NCBI GenBank assembly: GCA_963556145.1
Contig: OY744465.1
Coordinates: 6,014,001 to 6,078,000, forward strand
Reading direction: 5' to 3'
DNA: 64,000 bases
From: Hygrocybe punicea
Taxonomy: Eukaryota; Basidiomycota; Agaricomycetes; Agaricales; Hygrophoraceae
A program made the translations under genes and the position numbers. The notes below the pieces were generated by a model that worked only from the letters and a program-made list of their open reading frames with translations, did not search any database and was not told the DNA's origin. Position 1 is the first letter of the stretch. Each line of letters starts with the position of its first letter. This document shows, piece by piece, positions 33,833-46,702 of this stretch.

Positions 33833-35452
33833 CTGAAATTAATCTAAGGAGTACTTGAATGAGTACTCATTGTGGTACACATAAGTGCCTGATTGTTGGT
33901 GGACCAGGACCTTTGTTTCAGCCAAGCAAATGCACAGAATTGTGCATTGTGGCTGACCCATCAACCAAGTCCGAACTTCAAGTTCAGCTTTACTTTGAAC
34001 CTTTCATTTCTTGGCTACAACAGATTCTGGGACCACCAAGTGCCAGGCACTGATCATCAATACAATAGATACTGTACATAGTAGTTTCACAATTATTCTC
34101 ATATTTTTCAGAGCAATATTGGTAAAGTAGCATTTGAAGGGTCCGAAATTGGCAGGGAGGTATCAATGAATCATGGATATCTCTCTATGTATGCCATAAT
34201 AAAATACAAAATTTGGGGAGGATGTAGTTAGAGGCTAATTCTATCCCTACATGGTCTTAAATGTGCTACACAGTTGTTGTGCTCCATGCAATTACACTGA
34301 GAAAAGTAAGATCTTGGTTACATATAAGGCAACTCGCACCCGTTTGGGCAATCGGCAACCTCCGGCGTGGGTTCAAATCATCGCGTACTCCACGATGCGT
34401 CCACGAGAACAGCAACAGCAGCAAAATCAAGTAGAAGATAAGTATATTTCTCAAAATTTATTACTATTACTATGCTAGCTAATATTATTGTTTTTATGAA
34501 GGACTTTCTCACTGCCACGCCTGGAATTGACCGCAACACGCATGCCTGCGCCATGTCATGTCAATGCCCAACTGAAGGGCCGAAACGGCGGATGGCAGGC
34601 AACGATGAGGACAGAGGCGACGAGGGCACAGACGGCCAGCCAGGGAAGATGACGGGGACGGAGACGGCCAGGGAAGAGACGACAGGACAACGGAGTCGAT
34701 GACCATTCAGGGATCAACGAGGACGATGACGGGGATGGAGATGGGGACGACGACAACGAGGATGACGTTGGGAACGGGGACAACGGGGACAGCCAGCTAG
34801 GGGATGACAGGACGACACAGACGACAACGACCATCCATCGGACGACGAGGACTACGGGAGATGACAATGACAACGACAACGATGACGACGACAAGAGGAA
34901 TGACGGGAACGGGAACGACAGGGACCGGAATGGCATGGACAGGGACGATGGGGACGGGGACAGGAATGAGGGGGATGAGGACGGCGGAGACGTAGACGAA
35001 GATGACGAGGACAACGGGAATGTATGTACAGTCCACTCTCCTCCCTCTCTCCGTCTCCGTCTCCGTCTCTGTCTCTGTCTCTGTCTCTGTCTCTGTCTCC
35101 CTCCCTTCCCTGCTGCCTTCCCACCTTCCCTCTTCTCCCACTCCCACTCCCTTCTCCCACTCCCACCTTCCTCTCACTCCACACCCACCTATCTTCCTCT
35201 CACCTGCCTTCTGCCCTTCACTATTTAATTATGTATTTGGATAAAATAATCATTAACTTTATGTGTCTATTTTAAGTAATAGTGAGGTTATATATATTGA
35301 TTCCAATGGAGAATTGAGCAATATTGAATAGAAAAGCACAATATTCCAAGTGGGGTAAGTTCTGATTTTGTCATAGATTGTCATTGGGGATAAGTAGCTC
35401 CTGTAATGGCTGACTGATAGTAAAAGTAAGAGATTGTGCATTGTCAAAATAA
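33833..35452. other. Cargo segment without a confident gene; low-complexity tracts
   Basis: 33859-34250 contains short coherent frames (SELQVQLYFEPFISWLQQIL) that may be gene scraps. 34610-35020 is a purine-rich GACGGGGAC/GACGACAAC tract, and 35036-35110 is a TCTCCG/TCTCTG microsatellite. Frames across these are repeat artefacts. A perfect tRNA-type B box occurs at about 34370, but no cloverleaf forms. Confidence 0.5.
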
Positions 35453-35484
35453 CTAGTGGGGTGTGGGCCATTGCTTTGCATGGC
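35453..35484 (-). terminator. Helitron 3'-terminal hairpin and CTAG end
   Basis: Arms GCCA/TGGC and TGC/GCA with one bulged base and a TTT loop, then about ten bases, then CTAG-3' followed by host T. This is the rolling-circle transposition terminator, not a transcription terminator. Confidence 0.72.
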
Positions 35485-35521
35485 ATGTTACTCGTCCCTT
35501 TTTTTAGCAAGAGAACAAATA

Positions 35522-38080
35522 TTAAGATTGAGCATATATAAACAGTACAGCATTATTACCATTACATGACAATAAATTAATATTTGAAAAGTCATCTATA
35601 TCACCTTCATTAATACAAATTGATCTGGTTGATATACCATCATGAAACCATACCATACTGTCGATGAATATACGGGCAGTAAAATGTGCATCACCAAAGT
35701 ACACAATTCCTCTCAATGTGAAAGCAGTGGATATGTCATCAATTGACAAGTTTATAATTTGACTAACTATTAAATTCTCAATAGAGTCAAGTGTAAACAT
35801 GATTAGAGGTGGAATTTTGTTAAATGCAATAAATTTAGTAATCTCTCCCCAACATAATTGACATTTGTGCCATTGTCTATTAACTATGATTTGAGCAAGA
35901 CATGCTGAGATTGTTCCAGAAAATGAATATGAACAATGAAAGATGGCATCACATCTATCATTTTCCAGAATGGTTATGTTTTCACAATTCATACATTTAA
36001 GACAAGTTGAAGTCATTGGTTCATTTGCTTTCATTATATAATGGGCCAAATCACTTATGGCAATGCCAACTTGACCATAAGGAAATATTTCGGGTTTATC
36101 TTGATGCAATAAATGTCTGATTGTATTTCTAACTGTTTCTAAATCTGTTGTGTTATTCTTTGATCGTTTGAATCCTAAGCTCAAAATCTTTAATATTTCA
36201 TTGATGCTATTGAATCTTTTTTTCCAACTTGATGGATCTTCATTCCATATTGCTAGTAATATTGTAAAGAGTGAATCATAAGCACAGCTCCAATCTTGCA
36301 CATCCCAAATAAACCCTTTTGGTTCATTTAATTCAATAGTACTTGTTTTTCGTTTTTTTTTCACTATGGAAGATGAACTTACAACTTGTTGTAATTTTCG
36401 TTTGTTATTTTGCAATACATTGGCTGTGGAATTTTTATGAGTGACAGTGATTGGAACAGTTCCTTTTGCAGGAACAAAGTTGAGGTTTCTGAAATCTGCC
36501 TTTTGATTTTTGTTCATAGGTTTAATTAATTGCCATGGAGAGGGCTGTGTTGTGTATTGATTTAGTTGCTCCGTGGCTTTCCATGCGATAGCATGATGAA
36601 TGTTTTTTGGAATATATGACTTTCCTTTCCATTTTCTAAATTGATCAATGATAGAATTTCGCTGATCTCCCTTGACATGGTCTGGTAAGAGTCCTTGATA
36701 TTTCAGTTTGGTAATCTCATCAAGCAGTTCTAATTCTCTGAATTCCTGCCTGAGATATCCAGAAGCACCCCCAGTAATTACTTTAGGATCAAAGCCTTGC
36801 ATGATGATAGTTCCTGCTGCAGAAGCACTTCTTGATAAGCAAGTATAATAGGATTGGTGGTTTCTACAACTACTGAGGTCAACTACATTGTTAGGACGAG
36901 TACGTCCTTGACATGCATAATCAGTCATTGCAAAATTAGGCAGTACCAACACTTGTTCTCTTGACAAAGATATCACATCATCATTCGGTAATGAGCACAT
37001 GGTGGAAGTGACATGTTTTGTAATTGGCACAACATTTTCAGGAAGTCCTTCTATGTTAATTTTTTTTGGAGGATTCAATAATCTGACAAATAAAGTGTCC
37101 AGTACAGTTTGTTGCTCAGGACCTATTGCACTCTGCCAACCCACAACTATGCCCTCTGCTCCTTTGGTAATGCAGCACTCTGTTGCATCATTGTTCCTCA
37201 GCATCACTGGCATGCCTACACATAAGTCCAATCTTCCTGGTATATGATCAGAGGATGATGCATGTGGTTGGCTCCAAAGTAGCTTTTGGAGTGAAGGTTC
37301 CAATATCTTTGTGTGTCGAATAGGATCCAAAATTGTTGACATGTGATGAGATTTTCTTTTGCTATTGGAACTAGTAGGATCATTCCATCTGTCTATGGAA
37401 TAGAATGATGTTAATGGTCTCCTATTTTCAGCAGCAAAACGTTGAATACCAAGTTCATTGATTTTGTCTTTTTGTGCATTCAATGCAGTTATAACTGACA
37501 CATTCCTGAATTTCTTTTGGGCTAATTTTGGATCATTTGGACCTTTTCCTGCAACACAAGTACGAAGAAATGCAATATCTTTGGGAGTACATGCTTTGTA
37601 CCTCATGTTTTCCAAAGCAAGCCTTAGTTGGACATCTTCTTCTGACTGATTGGTTTGTCTCATATTTTCACGTAATATAACAACTGTTGTAATTTGATGC
37701 CAAAGAGCTTTGCCTATAGCCACTTCCTGATTTGCTATAGTTTGACTGGAATTGATTTGGACAACAATGGTTCCAGAGTACAAAGGAGCACCACTCATAG
37801 CCAGTGGAAGTTGGCCAAAATCTCCTGCAAATATCATATTAATGCCACCAAAGGGTTCATCATAAACACCACGTGCTTTTGCACACTGAGCACTGATTTT
37901 ATACATATCTCTGCAAGATAACATTGACACCTCATCAATGAAAATGTAATCTACACCATCAAGATTGGCACGGACTTGTGCAAGGGAACGAGATGATCCT
38001 CCCTGATTAATTCCCAGAATGGAGTGATATGTAGATCCATTTACAAGGGCAGCAGCACCACCAGTTGGTGCAAGAACCAC
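35522..38080 (-). pseudogene. Helitron PIF1-like helicase fused to a ubiquitin-protease-like domain
   Basis: It continues the Rep protein past one TGA (38081-38083). Helicase motifs: Walker B YIFIDEVSML, motif III IFAGDFGQLPL, and a C-terminal TRPNNVVDLSS with CLSRSASA. Walker A (GMAGTGKSQ) lies just upstream near 38140. The last 250 residues begin WDVQDWSCAYDSLFTILLAI, contain CX2C pairs (CLKCMNC, CQLCW) and end with GDAHFTARIFIDSMVWFHDG. This Cys box, zinc fingers and His box resemble USP-type ubiquitin hydrolases. The helicase unwinds the displaced strand; the protease role is unknown. The stretch itself has no stop over 852 codons. Confidence 0.85.
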
Positions 38081-38083
38081 AAA

Positions 38084-41000
38084 TCAATGATTTTCGTTGT
38101 GTTTACCAAAAAAACTAGTCAATGCTTTGATGACTTGTGATTTCCCTGTGCCTGCCATCCCACCAAGATACATGCATAGCTTATCAGAACCGTTAATCAA
38201 GGTAGAGTGATTGGCAATGATATGAAATGCTCTCTTTTGGTCAGTGTTCAAGTTGTAATCATTGATAGTTACATCAATAAGATGACGATCAGTTCTGTTT
38301 GCAGGAATAAACATCTGGTTGATGTATGCTGCATCCACTATCTTGACATCATTATATTGGAAATTTGCCAATTTATCTATGGTTGCTGTGTTTGTTGGTA
38401 AATTTTTATTTCTGTCATCGATGATTTCCTTTTTCTTTGCAAGGACTGCAGCTCTCCAAAATTTTGCTGATTGTACTACAGATGGTTCTATAGATATCAA
38501 TGGTCCTATCTCTGAGGTACCATCAATACAATCATCAAGCCATCCTGACCTTTTCAAAGTTCTTTCAGCTATTAGCATTTGATCCTTCCTCTTTTGTCCT
38601 TTATGACCAAGTTTCAGGAGTATTTCTGTGTCATTATTGTCTTCATCAATGTTGTTGTTGAAGTCATCACCATTAAATGCTAATTCAGTAATGTGCATGT
38701 CATCCAGTTCATCAAGACCGTTTGAAGTCGCCCATGAATACCTTATATCTGCAGTATTATTCTTCTGACGTTTACTAGTAGCAGAGAAATCATCTCTTGC
38801 ATCCAAACAGTCATACCGCAGACCAAAGTATTTCATGATCTCCAGCTCTCTTTTAGAAAAATCATGGTCTATAAAAGCATTATCCCATGTTTGTAATTTA
38901 CATTTGAGTTCTTTGCCACTTCTCCATGGCTTGAAAAACATTAACATTGTACAACAATAATATTCTCGATCACCATGGTCAGCCCTTAGCAAAGTGTTTG
39001 GAATAAAATTAGGAACTATGAAGGGATCATCCCCTTTCATTTTGGCATGGTGGGTAAGATATTGTGGATGATTGGGATGTAAAGTATAATCATTTTCAAT
39101 TTTTGTCAATTTATTGAGATCAACTTCATTTGTTTTATCAGCTATTTCTGAACCTGCATTTCTATTTAAACTATCAGGTTTTGGAATTTCATCTATCTCC
39201 ATGAGTATATCATTGTCAACGACATCAGACAAGTTGTCATCACTGGAATATTCAACATTAGTAGGTTCAGTGAAAGAGTCAGACAAATCATCACAGCCTA
39301 AATTGTCAAAAATATGGTTTTGCACTGGTTCTTTTCTGGCCCTTTTGGTCTTTGTTTTGGTGCATCTTTTATTTGGTTCCATAGTGGCAAGACATATCCA
39401 GTCATACAGTGATACATTATCATACAAGGCTGGTCTAAACATATAATTATTTACTTTGGAAAGTCCAATGTATGCACCATTATTCTTACCAATAACAACC
39501 TTTGTGTATTATTTTGGTCTTCACATATATTAGCAATTTCTTCATCAGACCATGCACTGGTAACCTCTTTAACATAAGATCTCCAAAAGAATGGCACGAA
39601 TTTATGACTGGTGTAGTGATCAGGATTTCCAAGGACATATAATGAAGCCATTGGAGCACCAATTTCCATTTTGGAGGTGAGTGAATTGACTATTTGTGTA
39701 AACAGTTTTCTGACTTTGTCTTTTCTTTTCAGGTCGCCACCAATCATTTCGAAATTCTTATCAAAAATACTTTTTATTACTTCAAAAATGCTATAGGTCT
39801 TCAAGGAGAATTTTGTAATATAATCTGTTATGTATGCAACTATGGCCTTTATAGCAGTACCTGATAATAAGCTGGTCACATCAGAATTGCATCGTAGCAT
39901 ATATGTAACTTCAGGTGTCACTGTGTTCATCCAAGGTTCACCATGCTTGAGGTTAAGAGCACCAGTGTTAGGTTCTACAAAAGTTTGTTGAAAGATATCA
40001 CGGGGCAATCGTCGTTTACATTCACCTTTCGAATTAAGACAGTATGGCTTTTTTTTGCTGTCATGCCTGTTATGTACATTTAATCGCAATAAAAGATCAT
40101 CTACAACATCTTGAAACCTTTGCCACCATGTTGATCTTTTGTTGTGATATTGACAATTCATGGAACAATTATATGATGGTGGATCTGGCATGACACATGT
40201 TGGTGGTTGATATTCAGGTTTCGACATTGTCTGTTCCATTTTCTGTGATACCTCATCTTTAGAACCTGTCATGAATTGTCCTACACACAAACTTTCCAAG
40301 TATTCCACTAATCTTTTCTGAAAGTCGGAATTTTCACCCATAATTTTGTCACGTATTTCCTGAGGTGTAAGGCATCCCTTTATCCACAACAGCATATGAA
40401 GATGCAAGGTAAGACATCCTTGTTCCTATACCGTGGCATAATAACCTGATGTGTTTCCATACAGGCCAGGATGAGATTCATTTATTCCTAATATATGTTT
40501 GATGAACATTTCAGTAGTAAAGTGAAAGAAGCGGGCTCCAGCAACTGCATTGTTTGCAATTAGTTTGTAACACTCCTGGGGTAGACGTAGTTTAGGATAA
40601 AACTTTTCTTTGTTGTCAGCATAATATAAGCATAGTGGGTGATTGATGTCTGCAGGTGCAAAAGTGATAAACCAAGTTGGAGCACCAATATAGGATATCA
40701 GAGACCAAATCTCATTTCGCATGTATTTCTTGTTAGTAATTGAACCTTTGACCTGACCAGCTATGTGATCCAGATCAGAAATGAGTTTATAGCACGCTTT
40801 CTCTTCCGATGTATCTGGTTTGACTCTATCACCTCTAGATAATCTTTTAGAGAGGTCATCCAAAACAGCTGTATTGATATTCATCAGGCGATCTGCAATA
40901 TCGTTGAAATTATGTTTATTAGTCAACAAATATCCTCCAGTTGTACTGTCTTTAATCTGTTCCTGATTAAATGCAATCAGTGGGAAATAGGGATCGGTTT

Positions 41001-43263
41001 GAAATCTTTTGTCATGGTACATCAGAAGATGCCTTTTATGCATCATATCACTGATGCTTAAAATATCTTTGTCAATGCTGCTAATACCACCCAAGCCATA
41101 TGGAAATAGGCAGGGGAACATCATAGGATATAATTGAGGATTATTAAAGAACAATTCTGGATTTCTAGGATGGCTTATGGCAAGAACACCACCATGGTCA
41201 TCTATCAAGTGCTTTGTTGCTCTAGCTATTAATGCCTTTGGACTTGTAATATCTAGATTTTCGCCAGTTACTCCACTAACAACAAAGGGACAAGGCCCAT
41301 CTTCCACACCATCTTCCTCTTCATTGTCAAATGCACTAGTGGCTTCCGGTTCCTTATTTGTGTCTGCTAGTCGATATGCAACCACAACAGGAATTCCATG
41401 ATCTGGATATTGTGCTAGATTTTCATAGGAGATATCTAAATCATAGTAATCCATGTGATTCAATTTCAGCCATTCTAAAGCTGCAGAAACTCGCCTTCGG
41501 TGAACCAATAAAGGCGTTCGCGCCATGTCTTCCGGAGTTGGTCTGGCAGGACCAGTGAAAATGAAGGCTAGCACTTCATCAAGTTCTTTAATTGTTGGAG
41601 GCAACCGTTGATATATCTTTGATGTTGGGTTTTGAAACATGATGGCATTTGCACTCATTTTATGCATCCCAGATGACACACGAACAATACATTTGTTGTG
41701 ACGAACACGGGCAATCAAAAGTTGTTCAGCAAATGTTAGATTTTGAAGTTGTGCAGGAATTCTTCCCATCCAAAGTCCATTTGCCAAAGCATATTTGGGA
41801 GTTTGGCCTTTATTCAGACTGAGCACACATGGTTTGTATATCCATTTACATATGTTATCTAGCACTGGACCTTTGATATCCTCCATTGGATCAGAACAAT
41901 GATATCGTTCACATCTTGTGATTCCCATATTGTCTCTAGTGAATATTTTCAGATTAACCTTCGTCTTTGACAATAAAGTCATGTTTTTCAATGCAACCAA
42001 TTGACCACATACAGCACACCCACTTTCTTGGAAACATTCAGGTGATGTATCTCTGCACCAGTTGCTGATTATGGTTTCCTTCAATTCAATAGATGGTGGA
42101 GGAGGAGGAAATGATTGCTCATCTGACTTGTCCAAATCTTCTTTCATTTTAGTCTGAGATTCTTCTTTTCTAGACTTAGATGTTTCTGTCATTTGTTGTC
42201 TTTTGTACCACTGTTTACACAGATCCTTATGTGATTTAATATCATGCACATGAAAAATAGAAACATGAGTATCACAAGCTGAACAATTATGCCTCATTAA
42301 TGCCACAGATAGATCTTGTCCATGTAATCTTCGTAATGTCTTTGACAAATATATACCATGTATTGTTGTTATTTCACCAATATCCTTCACCGTCAACTTT
42401 GGCAGAAGTTCATGTAAAGGCATTTTAACACATGCATATTTTTTTCTATCTTCATATAAAGTGTTGGCTGTTTGTTCATCAATATGCCCCACATATTCGA
42501 ATAATATGTCAGAATCATGGTTGATATTATTAGACGGTAGCATGAAAGATTGAAGAAAGCTAAACTTGAATGTTGGTATTTGTTTACCACCACCAATGTA
42601 GTCATATCTATGAACGGAATTTATATATAAAGATTTAAACAAGTTTCTGAATAAATTCAAATTGAACACAATTATGTTTGAACGGCTATGCCGTATTATG
42701 AAACATAGTGTGGTCCACAGCAATGTTGCATGTGTTAGAGAACTAGTAATACAATGAAATAAATATGATCTGAAATCATGTCATCTCAATAGCGATCGCA
42801 TGAGCAATGCCTTGATCATTTTACAACGACATTGGACAGTGATAGGTTTGAGAAGACAATACAAAGCAAAGAGATATTTACAAGGTAAGAAATATGTTCT
42901 GGCATATTGAATAGAATGTAATTGCATATTGAACGTGCTATCTTCAAATGTAGTCCAAGCGAATAATGCATTGAGTGTCAAAGTATTCTTTGTTATTTTA
43001 TTGAATTTTACACATTGTGTTGCATTTATTTGCATCAGTATTGTTGCATCGCCCTGATCTGGGGCAAACTCATGTTCTATGAGTTTTCTTTGAAAAACAC
43101 CCAATTTTTGGGCCAAGGTCGATATCAAAGGAGCGGAAATTGGTTCAAGAGATATATACATAAGTTGGTCTTGGCATAGTTGTGGAAATATGGTTGCGTT
43201 TGCAAGGAGATGTAGATAAGTCAAAACCGCAATGCAGACATGTATGATATTGTGGAGATTCAT
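38084..43263 (-). pseudogene. Helitron Rep region, copy 2
   Basis: The order is as in copy 1: N-terminal region (43263-42781), DUF6570-like part with CAVCGQLV and GLWMGRIPAQLQNL, HUH motif LHLHMLLW near 40400, tyrosine motif YITDYITK near 39820, then an acidic linker and Walker A near 38140. Damage: TAG at about 40423-40425 (GAG in copy 1), a one-base deletion in an A run near 39500 that shifts frame, and TGA at 38081-38083. The two stops that break copy 1 are absent here, so the copies were inactivated independently. Confidence 0.88.
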
Positions 43264-43556
43264 GTGGATTGGTGATAGTAAGAGGAAGCACCATCCATGT
43301 ATCTATTTAACTAGTTAAGTGGTTCGGATCATGAACAACAATTAACACAATTGGATTGATCATATGACATTATCTCATTTGTAAGCTCTTCCAAAAACAT
43401 CATAAGGTGTGCCTGAAGCTTTACAATCTTTTTATTCAATTGAATGTTTTCGTAACATACCTAATATTCTGGTACTGAATAGTCATAGCTTTCCTTGGAG
43501 TGATGGTTATGCTTGCCACCACACGAGGGGGATTTGTTACAGTTGTCACAGGGGAT

Positions 43557-43758
43557 GGATGAGAAATTTATCATCAAATAATATTGAGATATCCACTCAA
43601 ATATTAAAATTATTTTTGTTGTTATCATATGTCCGAAAACGTTGTAAAAAGTGGATAACGATATGTTTTCGACATTTTTGGACTTATGATAGCAACAAAA
43701 TAATTTCAATATTTGAGTGGATATTTCAATATTATTTGATGGCCAAAATTCCTCATCC
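43557..43758. mobile_element. Palindromic MITE, 202 bp
   Basis: Inverted arms of about 80 bp (GGATGAGAAATTTATCATCA and GGATGAGGAATTTTGGCCAT at the tips, then near-identical) enclose about 40 bp. The MITE is absent from the matching position in Helitron copy 1 (around 1235-1250), so it inserted after the copies separated. Superfamily unassigned. Confidence 0.75.
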
Positions 43759-44219
43759 GTCTCCTATGTGTATCCCCACTTAATTGGTCCATAAAGTTGG
43801 CAGTTCTGGTTTATTACATATATTCAATTTGAATGTTCATTAGCTTGAGTCATAGTAATCCAAGGTTGTCCTTCTCATGTTACCTGTGGTGGCTGTACTA
43901 TGATAAACGTGAACTGAAATTAATACATTTAATTTAGACAAACAGATTTTCAGTCACCAAGATTGATGTCTTATGTGATATCTGTGTATGCTTATTATCT
44001 TGCTCAATTGTTATGGTCATAGGAAAATAACACAAGCCATTTTCAATAGAGCAAAAAAATAAATGTACAGATATTGTACAAATGTAAAGAATGGCGGTAG
44101 AGGAGGACATTGAGGGCACAGATTATCAACAGATTACCAGAAATCAACGACTGAGATAAAAGTGTCTTTAGTCAAATATAATTAATACTCCACAAAAAGA
44201 GGACTTACAGCACCTGAAA

Positions 44220-46130
44220 TTAAGGCCCTGTGTCCAGTTTGGATGTCGACGCCTTGGGAGATGAAGACCTCATTTGGCTTGGAGGAATCGAGATTAGGAT
44301 ATTGGGAGGAATGATATTGCTCCAATCTACATCCATTAATAAACCGCCTGGCTCCGCAGGGGTCAATGACTGATGGCGTGATGATGCACACGTATTGGGA
44401 CAGAATCCTAGGATATTGACATGATCAGATGTGAAATCTATATAAAGTGTGATGTACATACCTGGAGTTGGAGACTTCTTCGGAGGCTTCACTGGCTGGA
44501 GCGTTTCTGCAATAATGCCCGCTTGCTCCAATGCCAGATCCAGCTTCCTCCTCTTTGCTGTCTCGCCGTCCTCGTGATCGCCGCTGAGAGACTCCTGTAT
44601 GGGTTCGGGAGGTCCATTGTTGTCGTGCATGATTATATCGTCATCAGAAATCATCAACCTGCCCCATTCTGGCAAGTCCAACTTTGCGGATTCCAGTGGC
44701 TCATCATCTGCCTCGGAGGAGATGGGTGGTTTAACTTCCACTGTCAATTTTTCGGATTCCGATTTCTTGGATCCGCACAACGGCCCAATTTCGACAGCGA
44801 CTGCGACATGTCAGTGCATTATTCAGAGCAAAGTGAGTAACATATGCATTTGAGCCTTGGATCGTTTCTTCTTTACGGGGCTAAGTCCTCCTCCATCTTG
44901 ATATTGTCTATACATGAATAAATGTGTTGGATTATCGTTTTGATATTCGGAATTCAATAACTCACCCTCATCGTCGTCCTCGGCTTTGGACTTCATTGTG
45001 CGTTCTGCCACGGTGAAGGGTTTGCATGTATGACGATCACAGACAATGAAAGTACTTACTGGACTTGGGCTTGGGCTTGGGCTTCTTTTTGTCCTTCTCG
45101 GATGAATTGTCTGCGCCACCTGAATATTCAATACATCTATACACCGCTATGGTTGAAAAGTTATATAAACCAGCAGCAGATGCCTTCTTTTTTTTGACTG
45201 ATTTTGACTTGGCTTTTCACTTCCCCTTGCCCTGGGGAACCGGCTCCTCTGTGCAAATGTATTATATCATTAGCACAATCACACATGTAAATTCTAGATC
45301 ACACCTTCATCATCGTCCGCCACATCGACATTGACGAGGATACTATGTCCTTTACACCAAGCAATAACCTGACCGATGATTTCGAGCTTTGTGGCGTCCG
45401 GAAGCCCACCGAACGACCAATTTGCCGATGTTCTGCTGTGCCATGCTGGCACGGATTCATCGTATTTTGCCCAATCTATGATGCCAGACGTGAGAATTCG
45501 TTTGGCCAGAAATGCATATATATACTCACCTAGGTCCTCGGGCTTGATCTTGGTGTTCACGGTGCCATGTTGAATCAAAGCCGATGGAGAATGTTTTCCG
45601 ACATAAAATTCTTTCAGGAGCCAATCATCGAAGATGTTGCTTCGCAAGTCACGGGTAACCTCATTGGCCCGTTTTGCGACCAGAACCTCTGCCCATATTT
45701 CGTCCATGATGATGTCCGTATATTTGAGGTAGTCATGCAGTGTATCGGTTCCTTCCTTATCGTTTTTGACGTAGTCCGGCGAGTAGTGGGGTGCTTTGTT
45801 GTATGCCACTGCCGCTGTCGCGTAGATGTACAAGTCCATCTGGTAAATCAATCGATGCAATGGTTCCTCGTATCGTTCGGGCATTTCGTGCCATAACTCG
45901 CCTCGGGCGGTGGCATTGTGAGGGTGAGTGTTCAGTACATAGAGATTACCAGAGAAGACGGGAATGGTGCTGGATTCCTTGTTGGGTGCCGGAATCTTGG
46001 GCGGGACCATGTACTGGATTTGGAAAATGCGATGCAGCTCCTGCTGCCTTTTGGGCGGCGCATCAGGCCAGTATTTGAAAGCCGCAGGATTGACAGTGGG
46101 AGTCGAGGTTTTGACGACTGGCAAGGACAT
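44220..46130 (-). pseudogene. Hypothetical conserved gene a (Lys/Glu-rich C-terminus)
   Basis: Exon 1 (46130-45305) encodes about 275 residues beginning MSLPVVKTSTPTVNPAAFKY, with a mostly helical middle (RLIYQMDLYIYATAAVAYNK, FLAKRILTSGIIDWAKYDE). Short exons follow with a KSKSVKKKKAS basic stretch, KKKPKPKPKSS, and the acidic/basic tail shared with the window's first 830 bases. An in-frame TGA (45217-45219) interrupts a lysine-rich run where arginine would fit. No domain recognised; nuclear location is likely from the basic patches. It is divergent from gene b (46703) across a palindrome-containing spacer. Confidence 0.6.
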
Positions 46131-46479
46131 GGTAGATGTAGTAGAATCTTTTTGGTGGGTGTCTGAGGGGAAAAATGAGGGGAACAGAAAACGTTGGAAG
46201 TCAGGGTCGATGCCCTAGCTTATGAAGCAACTGGCCAGGTCAGATGACCTGTCAACGACACATGTTCAGCATTGCATACATTGATCGGACACGTGGTGTA
46301 CAAATAACATATAACCAAACAGGGTTTACTTGATTCTGAAGTTGTGCCATAATACATCCTTAAAATGACGATAAGCGCTATTTGTCATGTAGCTATACAA
46401 ATATATATTCTTAACTTATGACACGTCGAACAGGTCAAATATGCTTGATGTTAATATACATAATGGTATGGTTATTAAC

Positions 46480-46692
46480 ATAGATAATGAATTATCGAAC
46501 ACTTGTCGAACACTTGTCGAACAGGCCGAACACTGTTTGACAAGTGTTCGACAAGTCAATGCTACGTCAATGAATTAAGTGTAATATATATTAACGTAGC
46601 AATGTCTTGTTGAACACTTGTCGAACAGTGTTCAGCCTGTTTGACAAGTGTTCGACAAACCATTGCTACATTAATATATATTACACTTAATT
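46480..46692. repeat. Palindromic repeats upstream of gene b
   Basis: Two stems built on ACTTGTCGAACA facing GACAAGTGTTCGACAAGT lie at about 46500-46560 and 46610-46660. The second is itself flanked by a 32-bp inverted repeat (46571-46602 against 46660-46692, AATTAAGTGTAATATATATT). The core is the same as in the tandem repeats at 52929-53640. Confidence 0.8.
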
Positions 46693-46702
46693 TATTAACA
46701 AT

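Larger units (their letters stand above)
35453..45000 (-). mobile_element. Helitron, copy 2 (3' end defined, 5' end not)
   Basis: On the minus strand the element ends CTAG at 35456-35453 followed by T, with a hairpin GCCATTGCTTTGCATGGC at 35467-35484 about ten bases before it. This is the canonical Helitron 3' terminus at an A/T target. It encodes a Rep-helicase (35522-43263). The 5' end is not identified; the homology to copy 1 runs through gene 44220-46130 and leaves the window, so 45000 is only the limit of that comparison. Confidence 0.82.

Noticed and set aside
34320..34400. tRNA or tRNA-derived SINE from the B box GGTTCAAATC
   Set aside because: The T-arm does not pair and no acceptor stem or A box in register could be found.
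34472..35244. Frames rich in DGDGD/RDRDRD or SPSPSLS as proteins
   Set aside because: Low-complexity GACGGG and TCTCCG tracts give such frames on both strands.
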